DNA of 64,000 nt from Pseudobacteroides cellulosolvens ATCC 35603 = DSM 2933. GTDB lineage: Bacteria; Bacillota; Clostridia; Acetivibrionales; DSM-2933. The DNA is taken from assembly GCF_001262605.1 (NCBI RefSeq), contig NZ_LGTC01000001.1:2796001-2860000 (forward strand). Direction: 5' to 3'. How positions within the stretch are numbered: the first letter of the stretch is position 1; the number at the start of each line of letters is the position of its first letter. Below the pieces are notes generated by a model. That model ran no database searches. It saw only the letters and a list, made by a program, of their open reading frames with translations, and was not told where the DNA came from. Below are positions 1 to 8,845 of this stretch, in pieces. The translations under genes and the position numbers were made by a program.

Positions 1-201
1 TGTACCTTCTACAACATCCACCAGGTCATAAACAATTCTATTTTCCAATCCCATTACAACATCAAGATTCCTAAGTCCTATATCAGTATCAACCAAAACT
101 ACCTTTTTACCATTAAGTGCCAACCCAGTTCCAATATTGGCAGTAGTAGTTGTTTTACCAACCCCACCTTTACCGGAAGTAACTACAATAACCTCGCCCA
201 T
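1..201 (-). CDS. minD: Septum site-determining ATPase MinD (N-terminal part, cut by window edge)
   Basis: The minus strand from ATG at 201 encodes 67 residues that open with a deviant Walker A (KGGVGKT, residues 11-17), followed by the [10 protein letters not shown] segment and MGLENR, which are typical of MinD. MinD is a membrane-associated ParA-type ATPase that recruits MinC to the cell poles and so confines FtsZ ring formation to midcell. A GGGGGA ribosome binding site sits seven to eight bases before the start. The rest of the gene lies outside the window. It follows minC on the same strand with a gap of about 225 bases. Seen: motifs and start. Known: family role. Confidence 0.96.
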   Translation of the reverse strand, partial: MGEVIVVTSGKGGVGKTTTTANIGTGLALNGKKVVLVDTDIGLRNLDVVMGLENRIVYDLVDVVEGT

Positions 202-426
202 TTATTTATCCCCCTAAAATAATATCCTTGAAAGTCGCTATTTAACGTAAATATAAAGCACTTTATATAACCCTCTTTAAGGAAATTATCTCTTTAAACG
301 CAACCTTAAATTATTAGATTATATTGAAATTATGATAAATCACAAATTAATTAAAATGATATGAACACAAAACACCCATATTAAAAATATATATTTCTTT
401 TCATGTTTTGTCAATCAGGTATTGCC

Positions 427-1110
427 TTATTTGTGTTGTGGTAGATATCTTTCAATATATACTGTGTTATCCTTGATATAGGCAATCTCAGGAACAAATG
501 TGACAACAGCTTCCTTTTCATCCGGCGGCCTCGTAATAACATCGGCAATCCTTAGCTGAGTAGGCTGTAAATTAAGTGCTGCTACCACAGCGTCCTTATT
601 ACCGTCGGCACCTGCATGAACTATTCCACGAAGAGATCCCATCACAATTACATTTCCTGCCGCTACTACCTCAGCACCCGGGTTTACATCCCCCAGTACA
701 ATTATATTTCCATCAAAGCTTAATAATTGACCTGACCTGAGGGTGCCTTTATGAAACCTGCATACTCCTTCATCAATACCTTTAAAGAATAAAATCTTTT
801 TTATTTCAACCTTATTTAAAGGCTTAGGTTTGGATTCCTTAGCCTGTATCTGCTGCTCTGTTTCACGACTGAAGCTCTTTATCTTTGCACCGCTTTTGGA
901 TATTAAAAGCTCTAAAAGTTTGGCCTCTTCTTCCTTAGATAGGCTTCTACCTCTATATCTTACGTCAAGGATAGCTCCCTTAAAGAATTTCCCGGCTGAA
1001 GCTATTTTTTTCTCCATATGGGTATATATATTTCCAAAAACCTCATCTTCTTTAAGTATTACAGTAAGTCCATTTACAGTACCCTTAAATAATACACTAC
1101 TTTCCTCCAT
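427..1110 (-). CDS. minC: Septum site-determining protein MinC
   Basis: This FtsZ polymerisation inhibitor acts with MinD. The N-terminal half (about residues 1-100) matches the MinC_N domain. Residues about 115-205 form the right-handed beta-helix MinC_C domain, seen as the repeating short strands around GNIIVLGDVNPGAEV and GNVIVMGSLRG. I choose ATG at 1110 (227 residues) because a GGGGG run lies five bases upstream; an upstream GTG at 1125 overlaps that run and has no binding site of its own. It sits between PBP2 and minD, the usual mreBCD-pbp2-minCD order in clostridia and bacilli. Confidence 0.95.
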   Translation of the reverse strand: MEESSVLFKGTVNGLTVILKEDEVFGNIYTHMEKKIASAGKFFKGAILDVRYRGRSLSKEEEAKLLELLISKSGAKIKSFSRETEQQIQAKESKPKPLNKVEIKKILFFKGIDEGVCRFHKGTLRSGQLLSFDGNIIVLGDVNPGAEVVAAGNVIVMGSLRGIVHAGADGNKDAVVAALNLQPTQLRIADVITRPPDEKEAVVTFVPEIAYIKDNTVYIERYLPQHK

Positions 1111-1202
1111 CCATGATACCCCCACAGTTTTATATATTGAAATAAGGAATGACTAAAATATTACTTCAACTAAGCTATTATATCAAAATGATTTATATTT
1201 TT

Positions 1203-3350
1203 CTATCGTGTGAATTCAATTTGGTTTGTTTTTAATTTGTCATCCGATCTTGCCGAACCTGAGAGATTAAAATACTCTGTCATTATATCTACCGCAATGG
1301 GAGCAGTATTAGCCCCCCACGCACCATTCTCTACAACGACAGCAATTGCAATCTGAGGCTTATCTGCAGGAGCAAAGCAAACAAACAACGCATTGGATGA
1401 TTTTGTTTTTTCATAACCGGTTTCCGCGGTACCCGTCTTACCGGCAACCTCTATTGGGAAATTCCTGAATGCAGATACCGCGGTACCACCTTCCTGCATG
1501 GTTACGGCCTTCATACCCTCTATGACAAGATCAAGGTTTTCCTTCTTTACGGGTATCTTTGTGTAGTCCGGCTTATTTTCCATTACCGTTGAGCCGTCGT
1601 ACTTGACAACTTTCTTGATAAGGTGCGGACGCATGAGCTTGCCCCCATTTGCTATTGCTCCAATATAGTTTACCAACTGAAGCGGGGTAACTAAATTGTA
1701 TATCTGGCCAATAGATGCCTGGGCAGTATCTGCTTTCCACCAATCTTCAATTCTTCCGTAGTTACGCTTAAACTCATCAGATTTTTTATATTCCCTTGAT
1801 GCAAGAACACCTTTGCTTTCATCCTTTAAGTCTATACCTGTTCTTTTACCCAAACCGAACATGGTACCCCATTTACTTATATTATCTATTCCTGCTTCAC
1901 AACCGACCTGTTCAAAATAAATATTGCAGGATGTTTCCATGGCTCTTTTTAAGGTAAGATTGCCATGGCCGTGTTTATACTCAAGGCATTTAAACATCCA
2001 GCCGTCGGCGTCAAAGTAGCCAGGATCATATCTAGTATTGTACCCCTTTGTTATTACCCCCGTTTCCAATGCGGCTATAGCCGTAAGAGGTTTAAAAGTT
2101 GAACCCGGAGCATAACGCCCGTTGATAACCCTATTCATTGTAGGCGACAACTTTGCAAGCTCGAATTTTTTAACATCATAATACTCTTCAATTTTCTTTT
2201 GTGCTTCCTTATCTTCAGGCTTTGCAATAAAGTTGGATGGATCATAGCTTGGATAGCTTGCCATTGCAAGGATCTCACCGGTATTTACATCCATGGCTAC
2301 GGCAGATCCTGTCTTGGCATCACCGAAATTCTTTTTTCCATCAGCCTGACTTCTTATCTTTTCTAAATTCCTCTCAATGGACTCCATCGCAACCTTTTGT
2401 AAGTTCATATCCAAAGTAAGTTTTACAGTACTGCCGGGTATTGCCGGATTGGTCTCAAGTTCCTCAGTAAGCCTTCCTGCAATGTCCACTTCAATCTTCT
2501 TCTGTCCGTCTTTTCCTCTTAGATACGGCTCTGCAAACGCTTCAATACCTAGCTTACCTACAATCTCATCCTGCCTATAGCCTTCTTCCTTTAATTTTTC
2601 ATATTCCTCTTCATCCATCGGTCTTACAAACCCGATTACATGACCGGCTGTTTCCCCCATGGTATACTTTCTAAAGGTTTCAACATCTGTATATATCCCA
2701 GGAAACTCCTGGTGCCTCTCTTCCAATTCTGCAACCGTTTCCCTGCTGACATCCTTCGCAAGACTTAGTGCTGTAAGTGAGGTAAACCCCCTTATAAGCA
2801 TCTCATACCTGATACACATAATCTTATATGCATCCTCGACAGAATACTTCTTGTCAATATCAAACTTTTTCCTTAGAAACTGGTATGTCCCTTCAGGAGT
2901 GGACATTAAATCAACATTTTTCTTATTGGGATCCATATCCTTTTTCCAACTCTCCATTTTCTTACTGGAGCCGTTAATTGCAGACCCGAATGCGAATGGC
3001 TTAATTTTAAGGTATTTTTCCAGGCTTTTATCATAGTTGTCATTGTTTTTTTCAAATATGTTAACAAGCTTTAAAAGCATTTCGTTTCTATCATCATTAT
3101 TCATTTTTGTCTTAATAATTTGGATTGTATAACCCACCCTGTTAACGGCAAGGGGAACCCCATACCTGTCCTCAATATTTCCCCTAGGTGCAGACACTCG
3201 CCTGATATTAGGCAATTTTCTCTGGGACTCTTCATCATACCTTTTACCGTTTATTATCTGGAGGTTCACCAGCTGAACCAGTATTACAGCCCCGAACAGT
3301 ATAAAGAATAATGCTAAAAGATTATATCTATCCTTGAAAAATTCTTTCAT
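1203..3350 (-). CDS. mrdA: Penicillin-binding protein 2 (class B transpeptidase, elongasome)
   Basis: This 715-residue class B PBP has one N-terminal membrane anchor (about residues 10-32), a dimerisation/pedestal region, and a C-terminal transpeptidase domain. The active-site motifs are STFK at 417-420 (nucleophile Ser417), SCN at 474-476 and KTG at 638-640. The enzyme cross-links peptidoglycan during side-wall growth with MreB, MreC, MreD and RodA. The ATG start follows GGGTGAT. An insertion rich in Lys and Asn between residues 100 and 150 is typical of the longer clostridial forms. The gene lies directly downstream of mreD. Confidence 0.95.
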   Translation of the reverse strand: MKEFFKDRYNLLALFFILFGAVILVQLVNLQIINGKRYDEESQRKLPNIRRVSAPRGNIEDRYGVPLAVNRVGYTIQIIKTKMNNDDRNEMLLKLVNIFEKNNDNYDKSLEKYLKIKPFAFGSAINGSSKKMESWKKDMDPNKKNVDLMSTPEGTYQFLRKKFDIDKKYSVEDAYKIMCIRYEMLIRGFTSLTALSLAKDVSRETVAELEERHQEFPGIYTDVETFRKYTMGETAGHVIGFVRPMDEEEYEKLKEEGYRQDEIVGKLGIEAFAEPYLRGKDGQKKIEVDIAGRLTEELETNPAIPGSTVKLTLDMNLQKVAMESIERNLEKIRSQADGKKNFGDAKTGSAVAMDVNTGEILAMASYPSYDPSNFIAKPEDKEAQKKIEEYYDVKKFELAKLSPTMNRVINGRYAPGSTFKPLTAIAALETGVITKGYNTRYDPGYFDADGWMFKCLEYKHGHGNLTLKRAMETSCNIYFEQVGCEAGIDNISKWGTMFGLGKRTGIDLKDESKGVLASREYKKSDEFKRNYGRIEDWWKADTAQASIGQIYNLVTPLQLVNYIGAIANGGKLMRPHLIKKVVKYDGSTVMENKPDYTKIPVKKENLDLVIEGMKAVTMQEGGTAVSAFRNFPIEVAGKTGTAETGYEKTKSSNALFVCFAPADKPQIAIAVVVENGAWGANTAPIAVDIMTEYFNLSGSARSDDKLKTNQIEFTR

Positions 3351-3381
3351 AAAATATCACCCATTTTAATATTTTTTACCC

Positions 3382-3897
3382 CTAGTACTTTCTTAATGAT
3401 TTTTGTGATTTATTTATCCGTCTCTCTGCTTTAACTACTATATAAAATATTATGATAGCCGAAGCTGTATTATATAATGCCTCTGGAAATATAATTTTGG
3501 TAAAGATATTCAAAAAATCAGTATTACCTTTAAGAAAAACACCAAAGAAATAGACCAAGGTTTCATAAACTATGCTGGATGAAAAGGTAAAAAACAATGC
3601 CACAAAAACATTATCCCGATATATCCTTTTGTTTAACGAACCTACTATAAGACCGAGATACATGCCTAATAAGGCATAAAAGCCAATGACTTTGCCCGAA
3701 ACTATGTCCTGCGTCAAACCTGCAAAGAAGCCCAAAATGGCTCCTTCAATATTTCCCCGGAGCAAAGCAACACTAACTATAAACACTAGCAGCAGGTTAG
3801 GCATTACATTATTAAAATTTATATATTCTAAAATGGTTGTTTGCAGTAGTATGGCTATAAATACTCCTGTTACTGCAATAACAATACGTGACCTCAT
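3382..3897 (-). CDS. mreD: Rod shape-determining membrane protein MreD
   Basis: A hydrophobic protein of about 171 residues with five or six predicted membrane segments, the usual size for MreD. Its place between mreC and PBP2 makes the assignment, since MreD is poorly conserved in sequence. It helps anchor the elongation machinery in the membrane. The ATG at 3897 is preferred over an upstream TTG at 3912, which has no binding site; the motif before the ATG (GGGTAG) is itself weak, so translation is probably coupled to mreC, which ends 18 bases upstream. Confidence 0.9.
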   Translation of the reverse strand: MRSRIVIAVTGVFIAILLQTTILEYINFNNVMPNLLLVFIVSVALLRGNIEGAILGFFAGLTQDIVSGKVIGFYALLGMYLGLIVGSLNKRIYRDNVFVALFFTFSSSIVYETLVYFFGVFLKGNTDFLNIFTKIIFPEALYNTASAIIIFYIVVKAERRINKSQKSLRKY

Positions 3898-3915
3898 AAT
3901 AGCTACCCGCAAAAA

Positions 3916-4743
3916 TTATTTTTTACTCTTTAATACAAAAACATCTTCAAGTCTTCTGAAATCAACAACAGGCTCAATTATTGCATATCTGTCAAGCTCA
4001 TTATTTACCTGCCTTATTTCCTTGACCTCACCAATTTTTATTCCCTTAGGAAATATTCCTCCTATGCCCGATGTCTCAACACTATCTCCAACTGCTATGT
4101 CAGCACCAGGCCTTATGTTATACATTTTGCATAACCCCTTATCTCTAAGGGATATTTCACCTTTTACATCTACATACTCACTGTTCTTGGTAATTCTTGC
4201 ACTTACAGCACTATCGATATCTATAATTGAGATAACCTTTGACGAAAAAGGTCCCGACACCATTACTCTTCCTACAAGGCCTCTACTTGCCACAACTACA
4301 CTGTTATTATTAACATTATTGTTGCTTCCTCTATCTATCGTAAAGATGTTAAACCAATTTCCAGGATCCTTCGCAATTATGTTGGCACTTATATAATCAA
4401 ATTCTTTCAGCTGATTTTTAAGGTTCAAAGCCTCCATTAGCACATCGTTCCTGCTTTTCAGCTTCTTAAGGTCTTCATTTTCCTTTTCCAGCTCATCAAT
4501 TCTTTTCTTTAACTTTTCATTCTCTTCCCTTACAACTTTGTTATCGTTAAAAAAAGATAATGTTTTATCAACTTTGTTCCCACTAAAGGTCAATACATTT
4601 TGAATAGGTGAAACAGCCGTATTAAAGAGATTACTAAACCAAGCAAGCTTGCTGTTGTTTTGTGAGGTAATACCCATTACAATGAACAAAACAACGGTGA
4701 TTACAAATAATAAAAAAGGTTTTTTCTTTAAAAGGCGTAGCAC
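3916..4743 (-). CDS. mreC: Rod shape-determining protein MreC
   Basis: MreC of 275 residues: short cytoplasmic N-terminus, one membrane segment (about residues 9-28), a coiled coil rich in Glu, Lys and Leu (about 60-105), then the two beta-barrel domains of the family, with GSNNNV and GLVGRV in the first. It scaffolds PBP2 outside the membrane. I place the start at GTG 4743 because a run of AAGGGGGGG lies six bases upstream. The longer frame from 4767 would put that run inside the coding sequence and has no binding site. mreB ends about 50 bases upstream. Confidence 0.92.
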   Translation of the reverse strand: MLRLLKKKPFLLFVITVVLFIVMGITSQNNSKLAWFSNLFNTAVSPIQNVLTFSGNKVDKTLSFFNDNKVVREENEKLKKRIDELEKENEDLKKLKSRNDVLMEALNLKNQLKEFDYISANIIAKDPGNWFNIFTIDRGSNNNVNNNSVVVASRGLVGRVMVSGPFSSKVISIIDIDSAVSARITKNSEYVDVKGEISLRDKGLCKMYNIRPGADIAVGDSVETSGIGGIFPKGIKIGEVKEIRQVNNELDRYAIIEPVVDFRRLEDVFVLKSKK

Positions 4744-4796
4744 ATAACGCCCCCCCTTCATGCCCACACTGAATATTTCTAAACATCAGAAATTTG

Positions 4797-5818
4797 TTAT
4801 TTCAACTTTTTTGGTGAAATAAGAACTTTTTTCAACGTCTCAATTTCATCTAAAACCTTACCTGATCCCATCGCAACACAATCCAAAGGGTTTTCTGCAA
4901 CAGAAACAGGCATGCCTGTTTCTTCTCTTATGAGCCTGTCAAGCCCGCTTAATAAAGCTCCCCGCCTGTCAAGGTTATACCCCTGTCCATAATATCTGCC
5001 GCAAGCTCGGGTGGAGTCTTTTCAAGGGTATATTTGATAGAGTCCACAATAGAATTAATAGGTTCCTTAATAGCTTCAGTAATCTCGGATGATGTAATCT
5101 TAATATTTTTAGGAAGTCCTGTTATAAGATCTCTTCCTCTAATCTCCATGGACTCATCCTTTGGTTTTAAATATGCAGCTCCTATGTTCACTTTTATTTC
5201 TTCAGCTGTTCTCTCGCCTATCATTAGGTTATATTCCTTTTTGACATAATGAACAATGGCTTCATCCAATTCATCCCCTGCTATTCTAAGGGATTTGCTC
5301 GTCACTATACCACCAAGGGATATGACCGCCACCTCACTTGTTCCGCCTCCAATATCAACAACCATACTTCCGGATGGTTCTTCAACAGGAAGGTTGGCAC
5401 CAATCGCAGCAGCCATAGGCTCCTCTATAAGGTATGCCTCCTTTGCACCTGCTGAAATGGTGGCTTCTTCAACAGCTCTTTTTTCTACTTCAGTTACTCC
5501 CGATGGTACACAAATAACAACCCTCGGTTTACTGAAAAGCCCTTTTGACATAGCTCTTTTTATAAAATATTTCAGCATGCTTTGTGTTATATCAAAGTCT
5601 GCTATAACACCATCCTTCATCGGTCTGATTGCAACAATATTGCCTGGTGTCCTGCCTATCATACTTTTGGCTGCATCGCCAACTGCAAGAATATCTCCTG
5701 TACGCTGATTAACAGCAACAACAGAGGGTTCTCTTACAATAATACCTTTTCCTTTTACATGTACAAGTGTATTTGCCGTACCTAAATCAATACCTATATC
5801 TCTTGCTAAAAAGCCCAT
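4797..5818 (-). CDS. mreB: Actin-like rod shape protein MreB (frameshifted in this sequence)
   Basis: As written, the frame stops at 4949, just after LTGGE. Adding one C to the CCCC run at 4960-4963 restores [14 protein letters not shown] and the conserved tail ([25 protein letters not shown]) and ends at 4797, giving 340 residues, the normal MreB length. The actin-family phosphate loop [13 protein letters not shown] is at the N-terminus and the DIGGGTSE loop near residue 155. I choose ATG 5818, after GGGAGGAGAAAAGG, rather than an in-frame ATG at 5836. MreB filaments direct lateral wall synthesis. A real loss of this protein in a cell keeping mreCD and PBP2 is unlikely. Confidence 0.93.
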
Positions 5819-5866
5819 TACCTTTTCTCCTCCCATAACCGCTTCTAATTAAAACCACATTTTGAT

Positions 5867-6460
5867 TTACAGCTGTATATTCCCCATCAGTAAATCTACA
5901 CCGAAATTTCTCATCATAGCATTCAATTTATTAAGTGGAAGCCCTACAACATTAAAGTAGCATCCTTCGATTCTCTCAACAATCATGGCACCAACGCCCT
6001 GAATCCCATAGGAACCAGCTTTATCCATTGGTTCTCCCGACATAATATAAGCTCTGATCTCCATATCCGATAAACTTGTCATTTTTACAAGAGTCTTTTC
6101 GTAATCCAAAATTTCCGCTTTGCTGTCTGAATCAATTATTGCAACGCCTGTTATAACTTCATGCCATTGCCCCTGTAAAGCCTTAAGCATTTCAAATGCC
6201 TCATTTTCATCTGTCGGCTTGCCCATGATTCCGCCTTTTACCACAACTGTATCTGCTGCTATAACCAGTGAGTTCTTATAATTTCTGTTTACAATATCAA
6301 GTGCCTTCTTATGAGCGATATCAACAGTATAACTCTCTGGTCCCAACTCTCTTATATTTGCTTCATCAATGTCCGCAGGTACTACTTCAAACTTAAGTCC
6401 GATTCTTTTTAAAAGTTCCGACCGCCTGGGCGATGCGGATGCAAGTATTATATCCTTCAT
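5867..6460 (-). CDS. maf: Maf-type nucleotide pyrophosphatase (dTTP/UTP house-cleaning or septum protein)
   Basis: The protein of 197 residues opens with ILASASPRRSELL, the Maf nucleotide-binding signature, and carries the ADTVV and GKP segments and SYGIQG of the family. Maf proteins hydrolyse non-canonical or excess nucleoside triphosphates and lie next to mreB in many Firmicutes. I take ATG at 6460 because AGG lies six bases upstream; an ATG at 6472 has no binding site. The radC gene often found between maf and mreB is absent; only about 50 bases separate them. Confidence 0.93.
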   Translation of the reverse strand: MKDIILASASPRRSELLKRIGLKFEVVPADIDEANIRELGPESYTVDIAHKKALDIVNRNYKNSLVIAADTVVVKGGIMGKPTDENEAFEMLKALQGQWHEVITGVAIIDSDSKAEILDYEKTLVKMTSLSDMEIRAYIMSGEPMDKAGSYGIQGVGAMIVERIEGCYFNVVGLPLNKLNAMMRNFGVDLLMGNIQL

Positions 6461-6703
6461 ACATATCCTCATAAAATCTGTTCTTGTTAAAGCACTATAG
6501 AACGAATTGTACCTAATAATCCTTTTGTATGATAAATTCCATCAAAATAACATTCATTATTACTTTATCATCAAACCATATTATATCTATTTAACACATA
6601 ATTTTCAACAATGCTATAAATATTTCGAAAATAGTTTGATGTAATTATACTATTTGACTAATTATATTAAAATGGGAATTGAACCCATCTTTAAGAATAG
6701 TTC

Positions 6704-7630
6704 TTAATGAATGGATTCTTTCACCTTTGCTGCAATATGATCAAATTTGTCTAAAATCTTACTCATCTCTGCCATGTTCAGGTCCTCAATCAGTCCATTT
6801 TCACATCCTGCCTGTTTTAGGAATTCTTTTCTAAGATTTTCGTTATCAGGATCTATCCCTGATGTTTTCATCTTCACCTTAAGGTAATTAATCTGCCTTG
6901 CTGTAGCTTTTTTATTAACAGCGGCTTCGCTATCCAGATTCCTTGCAGTATTAGACTGTGTCGTATTGGCTGATGGTGCATTAGCGGTTGATGCATTAAC
7001 AGTTGGAGCATTAATCTTTGACTGAACCTTTTTAAACTCCTCATCAAGAAGTCTTACCTCTCCGGGAAACAGCCAATCATTTTCTCCCATCAACTTTCTG
7101 ATAACTCTGTCACAAGCACCTGTAATTGTTTTCTCAAGACCAAACTCCTTATCATCGATCAATTCTTTTGCAATTAAAAACTTTTCCTTGTCCGACAAAG
7201 TAAGTTCCATATCATTCTTAATCCTAGGTTTATTGTTATCTCTTAACACCCTTCCGGTTTCGTCCCTTACAAGGTTCTTTGACTCAATCTTTTCTGCCAA
7301 ATAATTCTGATACCTGTTAAAAAAATCTAAGTGTTTCCCATCTACAATTGATTGTCCGCTGTTTAGATCCTTGCCTACAACTTTTACAACATATGTAGGC
7401 AATTCTACAGTCCCTACACCTGGAAACTCTTCTCTATTTTCCCTCAACACACTTATTTCTATACTTTCTATTGATATTCCCTTTTCCTTAGCCTTTTTAA
7501 AAAGTCCCTCCGCCTTATATCTCAATTCTCCGCTACCGCCCCTATAAAAGTCTTTGTCCTTTGAATATACCACATCAACAGTTTTTATATTATTATCTCC
7601 GTAGAGCTGGTTCTCATTGTTTTCAACCAT
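6704..7630 (-). CDS. Unrecognised protein, possible Rad52-fold/ssDNA-annealing-like protein
   Basis: I do not firmly recognise this 308-residue protein. The start at ATG 7630 follows GGAGGGTG; a longer frame from 7678 lacks a binding site. Three parts can be seen: a mixed alpha/beta N-terminal domain to about residue 215, with a segment around VVKVVGKDLNSGQSI and a basic helix TGACDRVIRKLMG; a low-complexity linker of Asn, Ala, Thr and Ser (about 220-250); and a helical C-terminal module starting ARQINYLKVK. This layout recalls phage-type annealing proteins, whose C-terminal helices often begin in this way, but no motif is decisive. It stands alone, with no phage genes nearby. Confidence 0.5.
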   Translation of the reverse strand: MVENNENQLYGDNNIKTVDVVYSKDKDFYRGGSGELRYKAEGLFKKAKEKGISIESIEISVLRENREEFPGVGTVELPTYVVKVVGKDLNSGQSIVDGKHLDFFNRYQNYLAEKIESKNLVRDETGRVLRDNNKPRIKNDMELTLSDKEKFLIAKELIDDKEFGLEKTITGACDRVIRKLMGENDWLFPGEVRLLDEEFKKVQSKINAPTVNASTANAPSANTTQSNTARNLDSEAAVNKKATARQINYLKVKMKTSGIDPDNENLRKEFLKQAGCENGLIEDLNMAEMSKILDKFDHIAAKVKESIH

Positions 7631-8147
7631 AAAACACCCTCCAAATAAATTGACATCTATATTTAGTAATTTAATCATTCCTTAATTATTATTTGATTAA
7701 ATAAACGATAATAGTAAAGTTTTTATTGTATACACTTGAAATAGGTGCAGCATGAACCATAATTTTCTAGAGATAAATAAATTCAATAATGTTAATTTTT
7801 TTTACTTCTCTTTTTTATGTTTTGGAAGTATAATATATTTAAGTAAATATAAATACTGTCAAGTAAATATTCGATTTATATATTATATAAATTACGCACC
7901 TTGATATATATTATTTTCTATAATGTATAAAGGCATTTCAAAAATACATTATCAAGTATTTTTTGTGTAATATCATTAATTCAGCTTTTTGAAATGCCCG
8001 GTTGGCCAGTTATTTATTTATTAATACCTAAGACATTAATTGATTTGAATAGGATTTTATCAATTCTTTGGCAAGAACAAAATCACTTGAGATTTTGAAA
8101 ACGTGACTATGTCATGAAAAATATGTCAATAGATTGTGGTGATGCGT
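7631..8147. other. Intergenic region between divergent genes, with repeat remnants
   Basis: This 517-base AT-rich gap holds one complete family 1 repeat (7931-8029), a piece resembling the 3' half of the family 3 repeat (about 7741-7785, with CCATAATTTTCTAGA), and a piece resembling its 5' half (about 8068-8094, with AACAAAATC and GATTTTG). No further gene with a plausible ribosome binding site was seen. Confidence 0.6.
7931..8029 (+). repeat. Family 1 dispersed repeat, copy A
   Basis: About 99 bases. The ends are an inverted pair, AGGCATTTCAAAAA and CTTTTTGAAATGCCC, enclosing CAAGTATTTTTT and AATATCAT. A conserved tail CAGTTATTTATTTATTAATAC follows in part. Copies B (34711-34809) and C (48506-48600) share the same order of blocks. 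Confidence 0.8.
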
Positions 8148-8774
8148 ATGAAGATAGAAAAAATAAATGATAACAAAATAAAGGTTACAATATCCAAAGA
8201 TGATTTGGATGAAAGAAATATAGATTTATCAACCCTAAATTATAATTCCCCGGCTACACAGGAATTATTCTGGGATATGATGGAACAGGCAGAAATTGAA
8301 TATGGTTTTAATTCTTCCGATTCCCAGCTTTGTATTGAAGCAACTCCAGATTCTACGGAAGGTTTTGTCATAACAATAACCAGAATTGATGAAGACAATG
8401 ATTTTGAGTCTATTCAGAAGTACATCAAGAACAGATTTAAAAAATCTGATTTAAAAGCTAAGAGAAAAAACAAAAAAATTTGGTCTTCAGTTTTGATATA
8501 TTCCTTCAGCACATTCGAAGATGTACTGGCACTTGCGAACAAAATATCCTTGATTTATTCAGGCGAGAGTACCCTATATAGATATAAGAATTTCTACTAT
8601 TTAGTACTTACACGTTACAGTTTTGGAAATACCGATACCAAAACTTTAGAAGCTATGATGAGCGAATTTGGAAGGAAAATTACCAATGCAGCGTTTTATG
8701 AGGGATATCTCAATGAATATGGTACAAAAATTGTTGAATACAATGCCTTTGAAACAATAAAATCCTATTTTTAA
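8148..8774 (+). CDS. mecA: Adaptor protein MecA
   Basis: The protein of about 208 residues begins MKIEKINDNKIKVTIS and has DLDERNIDLSTL, followed by an acidic linker and a C-terminal domain with YSFSTFEDVLALA and LYRYKNFYYLVL, the two-domain plan of MecA. MecA delivers substrates to ClpC, and in Bacillus it controls competence. The ATG at 8148 follows GGTGAT; upstream in-frame GTG codons at 8136 and 8139 overlap this site. The gene is monocistronic, convergent with the VanW-like gene, and followed by a terminator. Confidence 0.9.
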   Translation: MKIEKINDNKIKVTISKDDLDERNIDLSTLNYNSPATQELFWDMMEQAEIEYGFNSSDSQLCIEATPDSTEGFVITITRIDEDNDFESIQKYIKNRFKKSDLKAKRKNKKIWSSVLIYSFSTFEDVLALANKISLIYSGESTLYRYKNFYYLVLTRYSFGNTDTKTLEAMMSEFGRKITNAAFYEGYLNEYGTKIVEYNAFETIKSYF

Positions 8775-8808
8775 TCTAATATTTATATGATAATTAATGA
8801 TAAAAACG

Positions 8809-8845
8809 ACTTTCCCTTCTTAAGTTTTCAGGGGAAGTTATTTTT
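8809..8845 (+). terminator. Rho-independent terminator after mecA
   Basis: Stem ACTTTCCCT / AGGGGAAGT (8809-8838) with one G-T pair, then TATTTTTATTT. It lies between the convergent mecA and VanW/G5 genes. Confidence 0.75.
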
